A stretch of DNA of 39,831 nt. Source: Blastococcus atacamensis (GTDB lineage: Bacteria > Actinomycetota > Actinomycetes > Mycobacteriales > Geodermatophilaceae). Numbering within the stretch: position 1 is the first letter of the stretch; each line of letters starts with the position of its first letter. The position numbers and the translations under genes are program-made. This document shows positions 7,694 through 16,531 of the stretch, one piece after another. Where the stretch lies: positions 1 to 39,831 of the forward strand of contig NZ_POQU01000027.1 of the NCBI RefSeq assembly GCF_002938425.1. The letters run 5' to 3'. The notes under the pieces are model-generated. The model worked only from the letters and a program-made list of their open reading frames with translations. It was not told the origin of the DNA and searched no databases.

Positions 7694-8467
7694 GTGGGTT
7701 CCTCCGTGGTCGACGTCGACGTCCGGCTCGCCGTCGTCCTGGTGCTCCTGACCGCGCTGGCCGCGGCGGGTGGACGCCTGTCGGGCCTCGGTGAGCGCCG
7801 CACGGTTCTCGTGGCCGCCGTTCGCGCCACCGTGCAGCTGGCGGTGGTGTCCGCCCTGCTGCTCGTCGTCGTCCGCTCGCTGTGGCTCTCGGCCGCGTTC
7901 GTCCTGCTCATGGCCTCCGTCGCCACCGTGACGGCCGCCGGCCGGACCACCGGGCAGCCGCTGCGCTCCCCCGGCCCGGCCCGCCGGCTGCTCGCCACCG
8001 CCCTGCCGGTCGTCGGCGGGGCGGCGCCCGTGGTCGCACTGGTGCTGGCCAGCGGAACCGTGCCGATGCGCGGCGAGGCGGTCATCCCCATCGCCGGCAT
8101 CCTCATCGGCGGCGCGATGACCGCCACCTCGCTGGCCGGTCGGCGCCTGCGCGACGAGCTGGCGACCCGCTCCGGAGAGGTGGAGGCGGCCCTCGCCCTG
8201 GGCCTGCTCCCCCGCGACGCGGTGCTCCTCGTCGCCCGCCCCGTGGCCGGCACAGCGCTCATCCCTCCGCTGGACCAGACCCGCACCGTCGGGCTGGTCA
8301 CCCTGCCCGGCGCGTTCGTCGGCGTGCTGCTCGGCGGTGGCACTCCGCTGGAGGCAGGCGCCGCCCAGCTGCTGGTGCTCATCGGGCTGCTGGCGGCGGA
8401 GGTGCTCGCCGTCTGGGCGGTCACCGAGATGGTCGCCCGCGGCCGGCTGCTCCCGGTGCCCTGCTAG
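7694..8467 (+). CDS. fetB: FetB/YbbM-type (UPF0014) ABC transporter permease
   Basis: 257 residues from a GTG with an AGGA element nine bases upstream. About seven transmembrane helices carry the hallmarks of the UPF0014 family: IPIAGILIGGAMTATSLAGRRL in the middle and PLDQTRTVGLVTLPGAFVGV near the C-terminus. In Escherichia coli, FetB is the membrane subunit of the FetAB exporter linked to iron and oxidative-stress resistance. The ATPase partner FetA is not next to it here, so the gene is an orphan in this window. The following gene is the htrA-like protease on the same strand, 110 bp away with its own strong ribosome-binding site. Confidence 0.88.
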   Translation: MGSSVVDVDVRLAVVLVLLTALAAAGGRLSGLGERRTVLVAAVRATVQLAVVSALLLVVVRSLWLSAAFVLLMASVATVTAAGRTTGQPLRSPGPARRLLATALPVVGGAAPVVALVLASGTVPMRGEAVIPIAGILIGGAMTATSLAGRRLRDELATRSGEVEAALALGLLPRDAVLLVARPVAGTALIPPLDQTRTVGLVTLPGAFVGVLLGGGTPLEAGAAQLLVLIGLLAAEVLAVWAVTEMVARGRLLPVPC

Positions 8468-8577
8468 GACCGGCGTCCAGCGGACTCACAGGCTCCGTCC
8501 AGCGGCGGACCAGCACGGCGGCGGACAGTGGTACCGACGGCGCGGCCGGACGGCTGCGCCAGGAGAGGATCGGACCC

Positions 8578-9861
8578 GTGAGCGAGCACCAGCACCCCGG
8601 CCAGGGCCAGCAGTACGGCTGGCAGCCCCCGCGCCCGGCCGGCCAGCAGCCGACCACGCAGCAGACGGCCGTGCAGACCGCCGTCCAGCCCACGCAGCCT
8701 CCGGCCTACCCGGGCTACGGCGGCTTCCCTCCGTCGCCGGCGGCCCAGCCGGAGCGCACCTCACCCAAGGGCGGCCGGCTCCGCATCGGGCTGATCGGCC
8801 TGGTCGCCGGCGCGCTCATCGGTGGCGGCGCCGGCGCGGGCGTCGCCACGCTGGTCGACGGGCCCGGCACGACCGCCGGCTCCGCCGGGCCCGCCCAGAC
8901 GGTGACCATCGAGAACCCGGAGCGGGCCACCACCGCCACCGCGGCGGCCGCCAAGGCCGCTCCCAGCGTCGTCACCGTCTACGTGGCCAGCGGATCGGGT
9001 GCCGGCAGCGGCTCCGGCGTCGTCCTCACCGCCGACGGGTACGTGCTCACCAACAACCACGTCGTCGCCGAGGGCGCGGACGGCGGCAGCGTCCAGGTGC
9101 GCACCGCCGACGGCACCCTGTACGACGCCGAGGTCGTCGGCACCGACCCGGCGTTCGACCTCGCGGTGCTCCGGCTGGAGGGCGCCGACGACCTCACCCC
9201 GGCAACCTTCGCCGACTCCGACGAGGTGCAGATCGGCGACGTCGCCGTCGCGATCGGTGCCCCGCTCGGCCTGTCGAACACCGTCACCGACGGCATCATC
9301 AGCGCCACCAACCGCGCGGTGGCCACCGGCTCCACCCAGGACGACGCGACCGTGCTCGACGCGATCCAGACCGACGCCGCCATCAACCCCGGCAACTCCG
9401 GCGGGGCGCTGGTCGACGGCGCCGGCGAGGTCATCGGGATCAACACCGCCATCGCCACCGTGGCCTCCGGGATGCCCGGCGGGCAGTCGCAGAGCGGCAA
9501 CATCGGCGTCGGGTTCGCCATCCCCGGCAACACCGCCCAGCGGGTCGCCCAGGAGATCATCGAGACCGGCTCGGCGACCCGCGCCTTCCTGGGGGTCAGC
9601 GCCCGCACCGCGGCCGACGACGAGAACAGCGAGGTCGGCACCGGCGCCCAGATCGAGACCGTGGAGCCGGGCAGCGCCGCCGAGCAGGCCGGCCTGCAGC
9701 GGGGCGACGTCGTCACCGCGGTCGGCGACCGCCCGGTGACCACCTCCACCGAGCTCACCGCCGCGGTGCGCAGCCTGGCGCCGGGCGAGGACGTCGAGCT
9801 GACCGTTCGCCGGGGCTCGGACACCCGCACCGTCGAGGTCACCCTCGGCGAGACGGGCTGA
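8578..9861 (+). CDS. htrA: HtrA/PepD-type membrane-anchored serine protease with PDZ domain
   Basis: 427 residues from a GTG preceded by AGGAGAGG at 8561-8568. Residues 1-62 are a cytoplasmic Gln/Pro-rich tail. Residues 66-93 form one transmembrane helix rich in Gly and Ala. The trypsin-like domain (about 120-320) has the triad His161 in TNNHVV, Asp194 in FDLAVL and Ser274 in GNSGGAL. A PDZ domain follows (about 335-420) with AEQAGLQRGDVV. This is the layout of mycobacterial PepD/HtrA, an extracytoplasmic chaperone-protease acting in envelope stress. The start chosen gives the usual tail and best ribosome site. Two direct copies of GTCCAGCGG (8475-8483, 8497-8505) lie upstream. Confidence 0.93.
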   Translation: MSEHQHPGQGQQYGWQPPRPAGQQPTTQQTAVQTAVQPTQPPAYPGYGGFPPSPAAQPERTSPKGGRLRIGLIGLVAGALIGGGAGAGVATLVDGPGTTAGSAGPAQTVTIENPERATTATAAAAKAAPSVVTVYVASGSGAGSGSGVVLTADGYVLTNNHVVAEGADGGSVQVRTADGTLYDAEVVGTDPAFDLAVLRLEGADDLTPATFADSDEVQIGDVAVAIGAPLGLSNTVTDGIISATNRAVATGSTQDDATVLDAIQTDAAINPGNSGGALVDGAGEVIGINTAIATVASGMPGGQSQSGNIGVGFAIPGNTAQRVAQEIIETGSATRAFLGVSARTAADDENSEVGTGAQIETVEPGSAAEQAGLQRGDVVTAVGDRPVTTSTELTAAVRSLAPGEDVELTVRRGSDTRTVEVTLGETG

Positions 9862-9891
9862 GGGCCGGAGCGGCTTCCCGGACCCGGTCCC

Positions 9892-9897
9892 TACGCT
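9892..9897 (+). promoter_or_regulatory. -10 box for the DUF445 gene (leaderless)
   Basis: TACGCT followed by seven bases and the GTG at 9905. This supports that start and its own promoter, separate from htrA 43 bp upstream. Confidence 0.45.
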
Positions 9898-9904
9898 GGG
9901 CCGG

Positions 9905-11185
9905 GTGGCCGCTCCCCCGCTGACCGTGCCCCTGGCCGGGTCCCTCGACGACCCGGCCCGCGCGCGCGACCTCACCCGCATGAAACGGCTCGCGACCGGG
10001 CTGTTCCTGCTCGCCGCCGCCGTCTTCCTGGGCTGCGTCCTGCTCGGCGAGGACGCCGGCGCCTGGGTCGGGTACGTGCGGGCCACCGCCGAGGCCTCGA
10101 TGGTCGGTGCGCTGGCCGACTGGTTCGCCGTCACCGCCCTGTTCCGGCACCCGCTGCGGCTGCCGATCCCGCACACGGCGATCATCCCGCGCAAGAAGGA
10201 CCAGATCGGCGAGAGCCTGGGCGCCTTCGTGCAGGAGAACTTCCTGACCCGCGCCGTCATCGAGGAGAAGCTGACCACGATCGACGTCCCGGGCCGGCTG
10301 GGCGGTTTCCTCGCCGCCCCCGGGCGGGCGGAGCGGCTGGGCGGCGACGCGTCGAAGGTCCTCACCGCCCTCACCGAGCTGCTCAGGGACGAGGACGTGC
10401 AGCCCGCCGTCGCCGCGCTGGTCGACCGGAAGCTGCACGAGACGCCGGCCGCGCCGGGCGTGGCCCGGGTGCTGGAGCTCGCGGTGGACGGCGACCGGCA
10501 CCAGGAGGTGCTGTCGGCGGCGCTGCGGCTGCTGGCCCGCTTCCTGGACGAGAACCGGCTGGTGTTCCGCGCGCAGCTGGGCGACGCCTCCCCCGCCTGG
10601 GTGCCGGACTGGGTCGATGACCGGGTCTTCGACAAGGCGTTCGCGGGAATCCACCGGTTCCTCGCCGAGGTCGGGGACGACCCGCGCCACGAGCTGCGCC
10701 GCTCCTACGACGTGCGCCTGCGGGCCTACGTGCACGCGCTGCGCACCGACCCCGAGACGGCGGCGCGGGTCGAGGAGTTCAAGAAGGAGGTCCTCGAGCA
10801 CCCGGCGATCCGCGAGTGGTCGGGGTCGCTGTGGACCACGGCGAAGAACGCGCTGCTCACCGCGGCGGCCGATCCCACCTCACCGCTCCGGGGCCGGGTG
10901 ACGGCGCTGATCGCCGACGGCGCGAAGCTGCTGCAGACCGACCCCACGGTGCGCGAGGTGGTGCAACGGCACAGCCGCCGCGCGGTGGGCTACGCCGTCG
11001 AGCGGTTCTCCGGCGACCTCGCCGACCTGGTGAGCAGCACCGTCGCACGCTGGGACACCGAGGAGACCAGTCGCCGGATCGAGCTCCAGGTCGGCCGCGA
11101 CCTGCAGTGGATCCGGGTCAACGGAACGGTCGTCGGCGGCCTCGCCGGCCTGGTGATCTACACCCTCGCGCAGCTGATCGGCTGA
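9905..11185 (+). CDS. DUF445 family membrane protein (YjiN-like)
   Basis: 426 residues. After a short leader, an N-terminal helix (MKRLATGLFLLAAAVFLGCV) is followed by the family signature ASMVGALADWFAVTALFRHP and PIPHTAIIPRKKDQIGESLG. A long helical region follows, with VVQRHSRRAVGYAVERFSGD and VSSTVARWDTEETSRRIELQ. A final hydrophobic helix INGTVVGGLAGLVIYTLAQL-type segment closes the protein. DUF445 proteins occur widely; their biochemical role is not settled. The GTG start is supported by a -10 box seven bases upstream. The gene converges with rlmB across a palindrome-rich gap. Confidence 0.9.
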   Translation: MAAPPLTVPLAGSLDDPARARDLTRMKRLATGLFLLAAAVFLGCVLLGEDAGAWVGYVRATAEASMVGALADWFAVTALFRHPLRLPIPHTAIIPRKKDQIGESLGAFVQENFLTRAVIEEKLTTIDVPGRLGGFLAAPGRAERLGGDASKVLTALTELLRDEDVQPAVAALVDRKLHETPAAPGVARVLELAVDGDRHQEVLSAALRLLARFLDENRLVFRAQLGDASPAWVPDWVDDRVFDKAFAGIHRFLAEVGDDPRHELRRSYDVRLRAYVHALRTDPETAARVEEFKKEVLEHPAIREWSGSLWTTAKNALLTAAADPTSPLRGRVTALIADGAKLLQTDPTVREVVQRHSRRAVGYAVERFSGDLADLVSSTVARWDTEETSRRIELQVGRDLQWIRVNGTVVGGLAGLVIYTLAQLIG

Positions 11186-11191
11186 CCGCTC

Positions 11192-11224
11192 CCCGTGATG
11201 ATCAGGAGACCTGATCATCACGGG
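11192..11224. terminator. Perfect 15-bp hairpin between convergent genes
   Basis: CCCGTGATGATCAGG, loop AGA, CCTGATCATCACGGG: 15 of 15 paired, seven bases after the DUF445 stop and facing rlmB. Perfect symmetry makes it usable from both strands. There is no clear U tract, as is common in GC-rich actinobacteria, so a terminator role is likely but not proven. Confidence 0.6.
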
Positions 11225-11275
11225 TCCTGGCTCAGTACCGACGGTGAGCCAGGACCCTGGATCGTGAGCCAGGAC
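11223..11275. repeat. Inverted plus direct repeat of GGTCCTGGCTCA
   Basis: GGTCCTGGCTCA (11223-11234) pairs with TGAGCCAGGACC (11245-11256) around a ten-base loop. A further direct copy TGAGCCAGGAC lies at 11265-11275. The first arm shares two bases with the preceding 15-bp hairpin, so the two structures cannot both be fully extended. The arrangement looks like a REP-type dispersed element or a compound terminator. Confidence 0.5.
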
Positions 11276-11295
11276 GACGGACGGTGATGCGAGGA

Positions 11296-12261
11296 TCAGC
11301 CGCGGCGGGCGGCCGCCGCCTGGTACAGCGCGATGCCGGCCGCCACGCTGACGTTCAGCGACTCGGTGTCGCGCCCGATCGGGATGCGCACGACGACGTC
11401 GCACTTCTCCCGCACCAGCCGCGAGAGCCCCGTGCCCTCGGCGCCCACGACGAGCGCCACCGGGTCGGCGAAGCCGTCGTACTCGTGCAGGTCGACGTCG
11501 CCGTCGCCGGCCAGGCCCACGGTCTGCAGCCCGGCGTCCTGGTAGGCGGTGAGGGCGCGCGGCAGGTTGACCGCCCGGGCCACCCGCAGCCGCGCCGCCG
11601 CACCGGCGCTGGTGCGCCAGGCCGAGGCGGTCATGCCGACCGCCCGGCGCTGCGGGACGACGACGCCGTGGGCGTCGAACGCGGCGGCCGAGCGCACGAC
11701 GGCGCCGAGGTTGCGCGGGTCGGTCACGCCGTCCATCGCGACGATGAGCGGAGCCCGGCCGGAGTCCCGGGCGGTGGCCAGGAAGTCCTCGGGGTGGGCG
11801 TACTCGTAGGGCGGCACCTGCAGGCCGATGCCCTGGTGCAGCGCGCCCTGCGACATGCGGTCGAACTCACCCTTGCCCACCTCGAGCAGCGGCAGCCCGC
11901 GGTCGGCGGCCAGACCGAGGGCCTCGGTGATGCGCTCGTCGGCACCGGGACGGGTGGTGTCGCCGGTGACGACGTAGAGCGCCGTCGCCGGGATCCGGGC
12001 GCGCAGCGCCTCGACCACCGGATTGCGGCCGAGCAGCAGCTCGGGCTGCTCCTCGTTGCGCTGGCGGGCGCGGGCCCGGTCGGCGCGCTGCCGGGCCTCG
12101 GTGGCGGCGCGCCGCTGGGCCGGGTGCCCGGTGCGCGCCTCGGCGGGCGGGGTGGCGCCACGACCGGCGAGCGAGCGCCGGTTCTTGCCGCCGGTGCCGG
12201 CGGTCGCGGTCTTCTTGCCTGCGCCGTCGCTACGGCCTCGGCGCTGGCTGTTGCCGGCCAT
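11296..12261 (-). CDS. rlmB: 23S rRNA 2'-O-methyltransferase of the SpoU/TrmH family (RlmB)
   Basis: 321 residues. An unusually long basic, disordered N-terminal tail of about 75 residues precedes the substrate-binding domain that starts at [14 protein letters not shown]. The trefoil-knot SPOUT catalytic domain contains [20 protein letters not shown] (motif 1), [19 protein letters not shown] (motif 2) and [20 protein letters not shown] (motif 3). It is expected to methylate the guanosine equivalent to G2251 in 23S rRNA. The ATG overlaps the cysS stop by one base (TGATG), so the genes form one operon, as in mycobacteria (Rv3579c). Confidence 0.93.
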   Translation of the reverse strand: MAGNSQRRGRSDGAGKKTATAGTGGKNRRSLAGRGATPPAEARTGHPAQRRAATEARQRADRARARQRNEEQPELLLGRNPVVEALRARIPATALYVVTGDTTRPGADERITEALGLAADRGLPLLEVGKGEFDRMSQGALHQGIGLQVPPYEYAHPEDFLATARDSGRAPLIVAMDGVTDPRNLGAVVRSAAAFDAHGVVVPQRRAVGMTASAWRTSAGAAARLRVARAVNLPRALTAYQDAGLQTVGLAGDGDVDLHEYDGFADPVALVVGAEGTGLSRLVREKCDVVVRIPIGRDTESLNVSVAAGIALYQAAAARRG

Positions 12262-13664
12262 CAGCGGCTCAGCTCCCATCGGGTTCCTTGCGGGGTGTCC
12301 TCGACCGTGAGGCCGAGGGCGGCGAGCTGGTCGCGGATCGCGTCCGCCGCCGCGAAGTCCTTGCGCGCGCGGGCCGCCTGGCGCTGCTCGAGTGCCAGCG
12401 CCACCAGCCCGTCGGTGGCCTGGGCCAGCCGGTCGTCGGCACCGGCGGCTGCCCACTGCGGGTCCAGCGGGTCCAGGCCGAGGACGCCGAGCATGGCGCG
12501 GACCGAGCCCAGCGTGCCCGCCACCGCCCGCTCGTTCCCCTCGGCCAGCGCGGTGTTGCCCTCGCGGACCATGTCGTGGATCGCCGCGATCGCAGCGGGG
12601 GTGGCCAGGTCGTCGTCGAGGGCGTTGGTGAAGTCGGCGCAGAGCACCGGTGCGCCCGCGTCCGCGCCCACCCGCTCGGCGGCCCGCTTCACGAACGCCT
12701 CGATCCGGCGGAACGCCTGACCGGCCTCCTCCAGCGCCGCGTCGGTGAACTCGATCGTCGACCGGTAGTGCGGGGCGACCAGGTAGTAGCGGAGCTCGAT
12801 CGGACGGACCCGCTGCACGACCTCGTCGACCAGCGCGGTGTTGCCCATCGACTTGCTCATCTTCTCGCCGCCGAGGGTGACCCAGCCGTTGTGCATCCAG
12901 TACGAGGCGAAGTCCGCACCGGCCGCCCGGGACTGGGCCTGCTCGTTCTCGTGGTGCGGGAAGCGAAGGTCCAGGCCGCCGCCGTGGATGTCGAAGGCCT
13001 CGCCGAGGTAGCGCCCGGCCATCGCCGAGCACTCCAGGTGCCAGCCCGGGCGGCCCCGCCCCCAGGGCGTGGGCCAGGAGGCGGTGTCCGGCTCGCCGGG
13101 CTTGGTGCCCTTCCAGAGGGCGAAGTCGCGGGGGTCGCGCTTGCGCTCGTCGGTGTCGGTGTCCGCCGCGGGCTCCAGGTTGTCCAGCCGTTGACCGGTG
13201 AGGGCGCCGTACTCCGGGAACGAGCGCACGTCGAAGTAGACGTCGCCGTCGACGGCGTAGGCGTGCCCGCGCTCGATGAGCCGCTCCATGAGCGTGACCA
13301 TCTCCGGGACGTGCCCGGTGGCCCGCGGCTCGTAGGTGGGCGGGAGCACACCGAGGGCGTCGTAGGCGCGGGTGCACGCGCGCTCGTTCTCGTACGCCCA
13401 GGCCCACCACGGCACGCCGTGCTCGGCGGCCTTGGTCAGGATCTTGTCGTCGATGTCGGTGACGTTCCGGACGTAGGTGACGTCGAGCCCGCCCGCCGTC
13501 AGCCAGCGGCGCAGCACGTCGAAGGAGACCGCCGCCCGGATGTGCCCAACGTGCGGGCGGCCCTGCACGGTCAGACCGCAGACGTAGACGGACGCCTGAC
13601 CGGCACGCAGGGGCGTGAAGTCGCGGACCGCGCGGGCGGCCGTGTCGTACAGGCGGAGGCTCAC
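12261..13664 (-). CDS. cysS: Cysteinyl-tRNA synthetase
   Basis: 467 residues, normal CysRS length. The class I HIGH-type motif is [11 protein letters not shown], after the zinc-site cysteine in [10 protein letters not shown]. The KMSKS motif is [10 protein letters not shown], and [27 protein letters not shown] carries further zinc ligands and the CysRS signature. The C-terminal part holds the DALR and anticodon-recognition helices. The alternative product MshC (mycothiol ligase) is excluded by the full C-terminal tRNA-binding part and the genomic setting beside ispF and rlmB. A TAGACT box sits seven bases before the GTG start. Confidence 0.96.
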   Translation of the reverse strand: MSLRLYDTAARAVRDFTPLRAGQASVYVCGLTVQGRPHVGHIRAAVSFDVLRRWLTAGGLDVTYVRNVTDIDDKILTKAAEHGVPWWAWAYENERACTRAYDALGVLPPTYEPRATGHVPEMVTLMERLIERGHAYAVDGDVYFDVRSFPEYGALTGQRLDNLEPAADTDTDERKRDPRDFALWKGTKPGEPDTASWPTPWGRGRPGWHLECSAMAGRYLGEAFDIHGGGLDLRFPHHENEQAQSRAAGADFASYWMHNGWVTLGGEKMSKSMGNTALVDEVVQRVRPIELRYYLVAPHYRSTIEFTDAALEEAGQAFRRIEAFVKRAAERVGADAGAPVLCADFTNALDDDLATPAAIAAIHDMVREGNTALAEGNERAVAGTLGSVRAMLGVLGLDPLDPQWAAAGADDRLAQATDGLVALALEQRQAARARKDFAAADAIRDQLAALGLTVEDTPQGTRWELSR

Positions 13665-13671
13665 TGGGGGG

Positions 13672-13677
13672 AGTCTA
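13672..13677 (-). promoter_or_regulatory. -10 box for cysS (leaderless)
   Basis: TAGACT on the minus strand, then seven bases, then the GTG of cysS. The box overlaps the last codon and stop of ispF upstream, so cysS-rlmB can be transcribed separately from ispD-ispF. Confidence 0.5.
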
Positions 13678-14202
13678 CGGAGCCCCGCGCCCCTGTCGTA
13701 CCGCCTCGGCGGTGCTCTCCCCCGTCCGGACCACCAGAGCGGTGGCCACGGCCGCCCGCCCCTCGCCCCGGCCGGTGAGACCGAGCCCGTCGGTCGTGGT
13801 AGCGGTCACGCTGACCGGGGCGCCGAGCGCCGCCGACAGCGCCGCCTCCGCCTCACCCCGGCGGGGACCCAGCTTCGGACTGGTGGAGACGAGCTGGACG
13901 GAGGCGTTGCCCACCCGCCAGCCCGCGGCGTCGAGCACCTCGCGGACGTGCACCAGGACGTCGGCACCGCGGGCGCCGGCCCAGCGCGGGTCGTCGGTGC
14001 CCAGGAGCCCGCCGATGTCGCCCAGCCCCGCGGCCGACAGGACGGCGTCGGTCAGTGCGTGGGCGACGATGTCGCCGTCGGAGTGGCCGGCGCAGCCGTC
14101 GACGCCGGGCCACTCCAGACCGGCGAGCCAGCAGGGGCGGCCGGCCTCGATCGGGTGGACGTCGGTGCCGACGCCGACCCGGGGCAGCTCGGGGAAGGTC
14201 AT
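13675..14202 (-). CDS. ispF: 2-C-methyl-D-erythritol 2,4-cyclodiphosphate synthase
   Basis: 175 residues, slightly longer than the usual 155-160. Metal and substrate motifs are GVGTDVHPI (Asp and His zinc ligands near the start), [17 protein letters not shown], and [13 protein letters not shown]. The C-terminal [19 protein letters not shown] closes the domain. IspF converts CDP-ME 2-phosphate to MEcPP in the non-mevalonate isoprenoid pathway. The start ATG overlaps the ispD stop by four bases, consistent with coupled translation. A short extra C-terminal tail (about 15 residues) is present. Confidence 0.96.
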   Translation of the reverse strand: MTFPELPRVGVGTDVHPIEAGRPCWLAGLEWPGVDGCAGHSDGDIVAHALTDAVLSAAGLGDIGGLLGTDDPRWAGARGADVLVHVREVLDAAGWRVGNASVQLVSTSPKLGPRRGEAEAALSAALGAPVSVTATTTDGLGLTGRGEGRAAVATALVVRTGESTAEAVRQGRGAP

Positions 14203-14888
14203 CGGGCCACCGTGCCAGACGGACCGTCGAGGGTGACCGCGAGCTCGGCGAGGGTCAGGTCGTGCGACACCGTCACCTTGGCCGACCGCTCGTCACCCGG
14301 GACGGTGATCACCGGCACGCCCGCCGCCCGCACCACGGCGGCGTCGTCGGTGAGCTCGGCGCCGTCCGGCAGGGCGGCGTACGCCCGCACGAGGGTCTGC
14401 AGGTCGAAGCCCTGCGGTGTCTGCACGCGCCGCAGCGGGGCGCGGGGCACCGCCTCGGCGATGACGCCGTCCTCGCCCACCAGCACGGTGGTGTCGACGA
14501 CGGGGAGCACCGGGACGACCGCGGGCGCACCGGCCGCCAGCGCGGTCAGCACCCGGGCGACGACGTCGGGCGGGGTGAGCGGCCGGGCGGCATCGTGCAC
14601 CAGGACGGCGGTGGCGGCCGGATCGGCCGCGGCGAGGCCCGCCCGCACCGACGCGGTGCGGGTGGCGCCCCCCTCGACGACCAGGACCCCGGCGGGCAGG
14701 ACGGCCTCGAACTCGGCGCGGTGCGCAGCCGGGATCGTCACCACCACCTCGGTCACACCACCGGCGAGCAACCCGTCGACGGCCCAGCGCACGAGGGGGC
14801 GGCCGGCGAGCGGGACCAGCGCCTTCGGCCGGTCGGCGCCCAGACGCGAACCGCTCCCGGCCGCTGCGACGATGCCGACAGCGTGCAC
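14199..14888 (-). CDS. ispD: 2-C-methyl-D-erythritol 4-phosphate cytidylyltransferase
   Basis: 229 residues starting at GTG. The nucleotide-binding motif is [20 protein letters not shown] at the N-terminus. [16 protein letters not shown] and [16 protein letters not shown] are typical IspD segments, followed by [11 protein letters not shown] and the [12 protein letters not shown] ending. It makes CDP-methylerythritol from MEP and CTP, the step before IspE in the pathway that IspF continues. It overlaps ispF by four bases and lies 47 bp downstream of carD, so it is probably read from the carD promoter as well. Confidence 0.96.
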   Translation of the reverse strand: MHAVGIVAAAGSGSRLGADRPKALVPLAGRPLVRWAVDGLLAGGVTEVVVTIPAAHRAEFEAVLPAGVLVVEGGATRTASVRAGLAAADPAATAVLVHDAARPLTPPDVVARVLTALAAGAPAVVPVLPVVDTTVLVGEDGVIAEAVPRAPLRRVQTPQGFDLQTLVRAYAALPDGAELTDDAAVVRAAGVPVITVPGDERSAKVTVSHDLTLAELAVTLDGPSGTVAR

Positions 14889-14935
14889 GGGAGCGGTTCG
14901 GTGGCTGCGTGGAGGGAGAACGCCCGGGAGCGGAC

Positions 14936-15418
14936 TCAGCTGGCGAGGACCTCGTCGAGGAGGATCTCGGCCTTGTCCTCGTTCGTGCCCTCGGCGAGCG
15001 CGAGCTCGCTGACCAGGATCTGACGAGCCTTGGAGAGCATCCGCTTCTCCCCCGCGGAGAGCCCGCGGTCCTTGTCGCGACGCCAGAGGTCGCGGACGAC
15101 CTCGGCGACCTTGTTCACGTCGCCCGAGGCCAGCTTCTCGAGGTTGGCCTTGTAGCGGCGCGACCAGTTGGTCGGCTCCTCGGTGTGCGGGGCGCGCAGC
15201 ACCTCGAAGACCTTGTTCAGGCCCTCCTGGCCGACGACGTCACGGACGCCGACGATCTCTGCATTGTCGGCCGGTACGCGCACCGTGAGGTCGCCCTGGG
15301 CGACCTTCAGCACGAGGTAGGCCTTCTCTTCGCCCTTGATGACCCGCTTCTCGATCGCCTCGATCAGAGCAGCGCCGTGGTGCGGGTAGACGACGGTCTC
15401 GCCGACAGTGAAGCCCAT
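14936..15418 (-). CDS. carD: CarD family transcription regulator (RNA polymerase-binding)
   Basis: 160 residues, standard for actinobacterial CarD. The N-terminal Tudor-like RNA polymerase interaction domain is [20 protein letters not shown] through [16 protein letters not shown]. The DNA-binding C-terminal helices include [20 protein letters not shown] (with the conserved Trp that wedges the promoter bubble) and [20 protein letters not shown]. CarD stabilises open complexes, mostly at rRNA and other vegetative promoters. An AAAGGGG ribosome site is ten bases before the ATG. Position upstream of ispD-ispF matches mycobacteria (Rv3583c). Confidence 0.97.
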   Translation of the reverse strand: MGFTVGETVVYPHHGAALIEAIEKRVIKGEEKAYLVLKVAQGDLTVRVPADNAEIVGVRDVVGQEGLNKVFEVLRAPHTEEPTNWSRRYKANLEKLASGDVNKVAEVVRDLWRRDKDRGLSAGEKRMLSKARQILVSELALAEGTNEDKAEILLDEVLAS

Positions 15419-15440
15419 GTGAATGTGACCCCTTTCGCTG

Positions 15441-15469
15441 CCTCTAGGTTAGCACGGCACACTGTCCAA
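15441..15469 (-). promoter_or_regulatory. Candidate carD promoter
   Basis: On the minus strand, TTGGAC (15464-15469) is 17 bases from TAGAGG (15441-15446). An alternative extended -10, TGCTAACCT, overlaps at 15446-15454. Either would give a leader of roughly 15-25 bases with the AAAGGGG ribosome site. The hexamers are only moderate matches. Confidence 0.35.
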
Positions 15470-15539
15470 CGGATCGGACCCGGGCAGTAAATCTGCAGGT
15501 CAGAGCCTTGATGCATTGGCCTCAGGGGGTTGACAGAGC

Positions 15540-16397
15540 GTGATTGGTGTGCCTGCGCGAGGGGCGCGACCACCCTCGCTGCTGCGCGCGCTCGCCTCCG
15601 CCACGCACCCCGGTCCGGCCGTCGCGGTCACCGCCGCCGGCACCCTGCTCGCGGTGGCGGCGGGCATCCCGGCGGGGCGCACCGCACTGGTCTGCGCGGC
15701 CGTCGTCGCAGGTCAGGCCTCCATCGGTTGGAGCAACGACTGGCTCGACGCCGACCGCGACCGCGCCGTCGCCCGGGCCGACAAGCCGGTGGTCCAGGGC
15801 GCCGTGAGCCCCTCGCTGCTCCGCGCGGCCGCCCTCCTCTCGGCCGCCGCTGCGGTCGCCCTCTCCCTGCTGCTCGGCATCGTGCCCGGGCTGCTCCTCC
15901 TGCTGCTGGTGGCCAGCGGCTGGGCCTACAACGCCGGCCTGAAGCGCACGATCTGGTCCTTCACGGGCTACGTTGTCGGTTTCGGCGCCCTCCCGGCCGG
16001 GGTGGTGGCCGCGGCCCCCGGGAGCGGCGCGGCCCCCTGGTGGCTGGTCGCCGCGGGCGCGGCGCTCGGTGGCGCCGCCCACCTGGCCAACGTCGCCCCC
16101 GACCTGGAGGACGACCTGGCGACGGGCGTCCGTGGCCTCCCGCACCGGCTCGGCGCCCGTGTCTCGGCGGTCACGGGCGCGGCGCTGCTCGGCGCGGCGT
16201 CGCTCGCGCTGGTCCTGGGCCCAGCCGGTCCTCCGACGACCACCGGCTGGGCGGCCCTGGCCCTGGCCGTGCCGGCGGCCGTCGTGGCCGGTTCCGCGGG
16301 CCGTCCGCGGTTCCGCCGCCTGGCCTTCCCCGCCGTCATGGTGCTGACCGTCCTGGACGTCGTCCTGCTCGTCCTCGGGGGGGCAGCACTGTCCTGA
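15540..16397 (+). CDS. UbiA-family prenyltransferase
   Basis: 285 residues with about eight or nine transmembrane helices. The first Asp-rich motif is NDWLDADRDRAVARADKP and the second is the DLEDD stretch in ANVAPDLEDDLATGVRGLP. Both bind the Mg-prenyl diphosphate. The acceptor cannot be read from the sequence: menaquinone-like, haem-like or other acceptors are all possible. The first motif, ND..DA..D...ARADKP, differs from typical MenA and CyoE, so it is one of the less characterised actinobacterial UbiA proteins. The GTG at 15549 is an alternative start. It is divergent from carD. Confidence 0.85.
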   Translation: MIGVPARGARPPSLLRALASATHPGPAVAVTAAGTLLAVAAGIPAGRTALVCAAVVAGQASIGWSNDWLDADRDRAVARADKPVVQGAVSPSLLRAAALLSAAAAVALSLLLGIVPGLLLLLLVASGWAYNAGLKRTIWSFTGYVVGFGALPAGVVAAAPGSGAAPWWLVAAGAALGGAAHLANVAPDLEDDLATGVRGLPHRLGARVSAVTGAALLGAASLALVLGPAGPPTTTGWAALALAVPAAVVAGSAGRPRFRRLAFPAVMVLTVLDVVLLVLGGAALS

Positions 16398-16531
16398 CGC
16401 GTCGTCGGGGCCGAGGACGCGACCTGCCGCCGCTCCCTGCGGGCGACCGGAGCGGGCGACCGATACGCTCGGCACGTCTCCGCGCCACCGATCCCCGGTG
16501 GCCGGCACGGTCCTGCTGGAGGTCGACAGCT

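Noticed and set aside
8475-8505. Two GTCCAGCGG copies upstream of htrA as a stress-regulator site
   Set aside because: Only two short copies, with 22-bp spacing, and no match to a box I can name with confidence.
15530-15535. TTGACA just upstream of the UbiA-like gene, as a -35 box
   Set aside because: Only four bases separate it from the GTG, and no -10 lies 16-18 bases further on.
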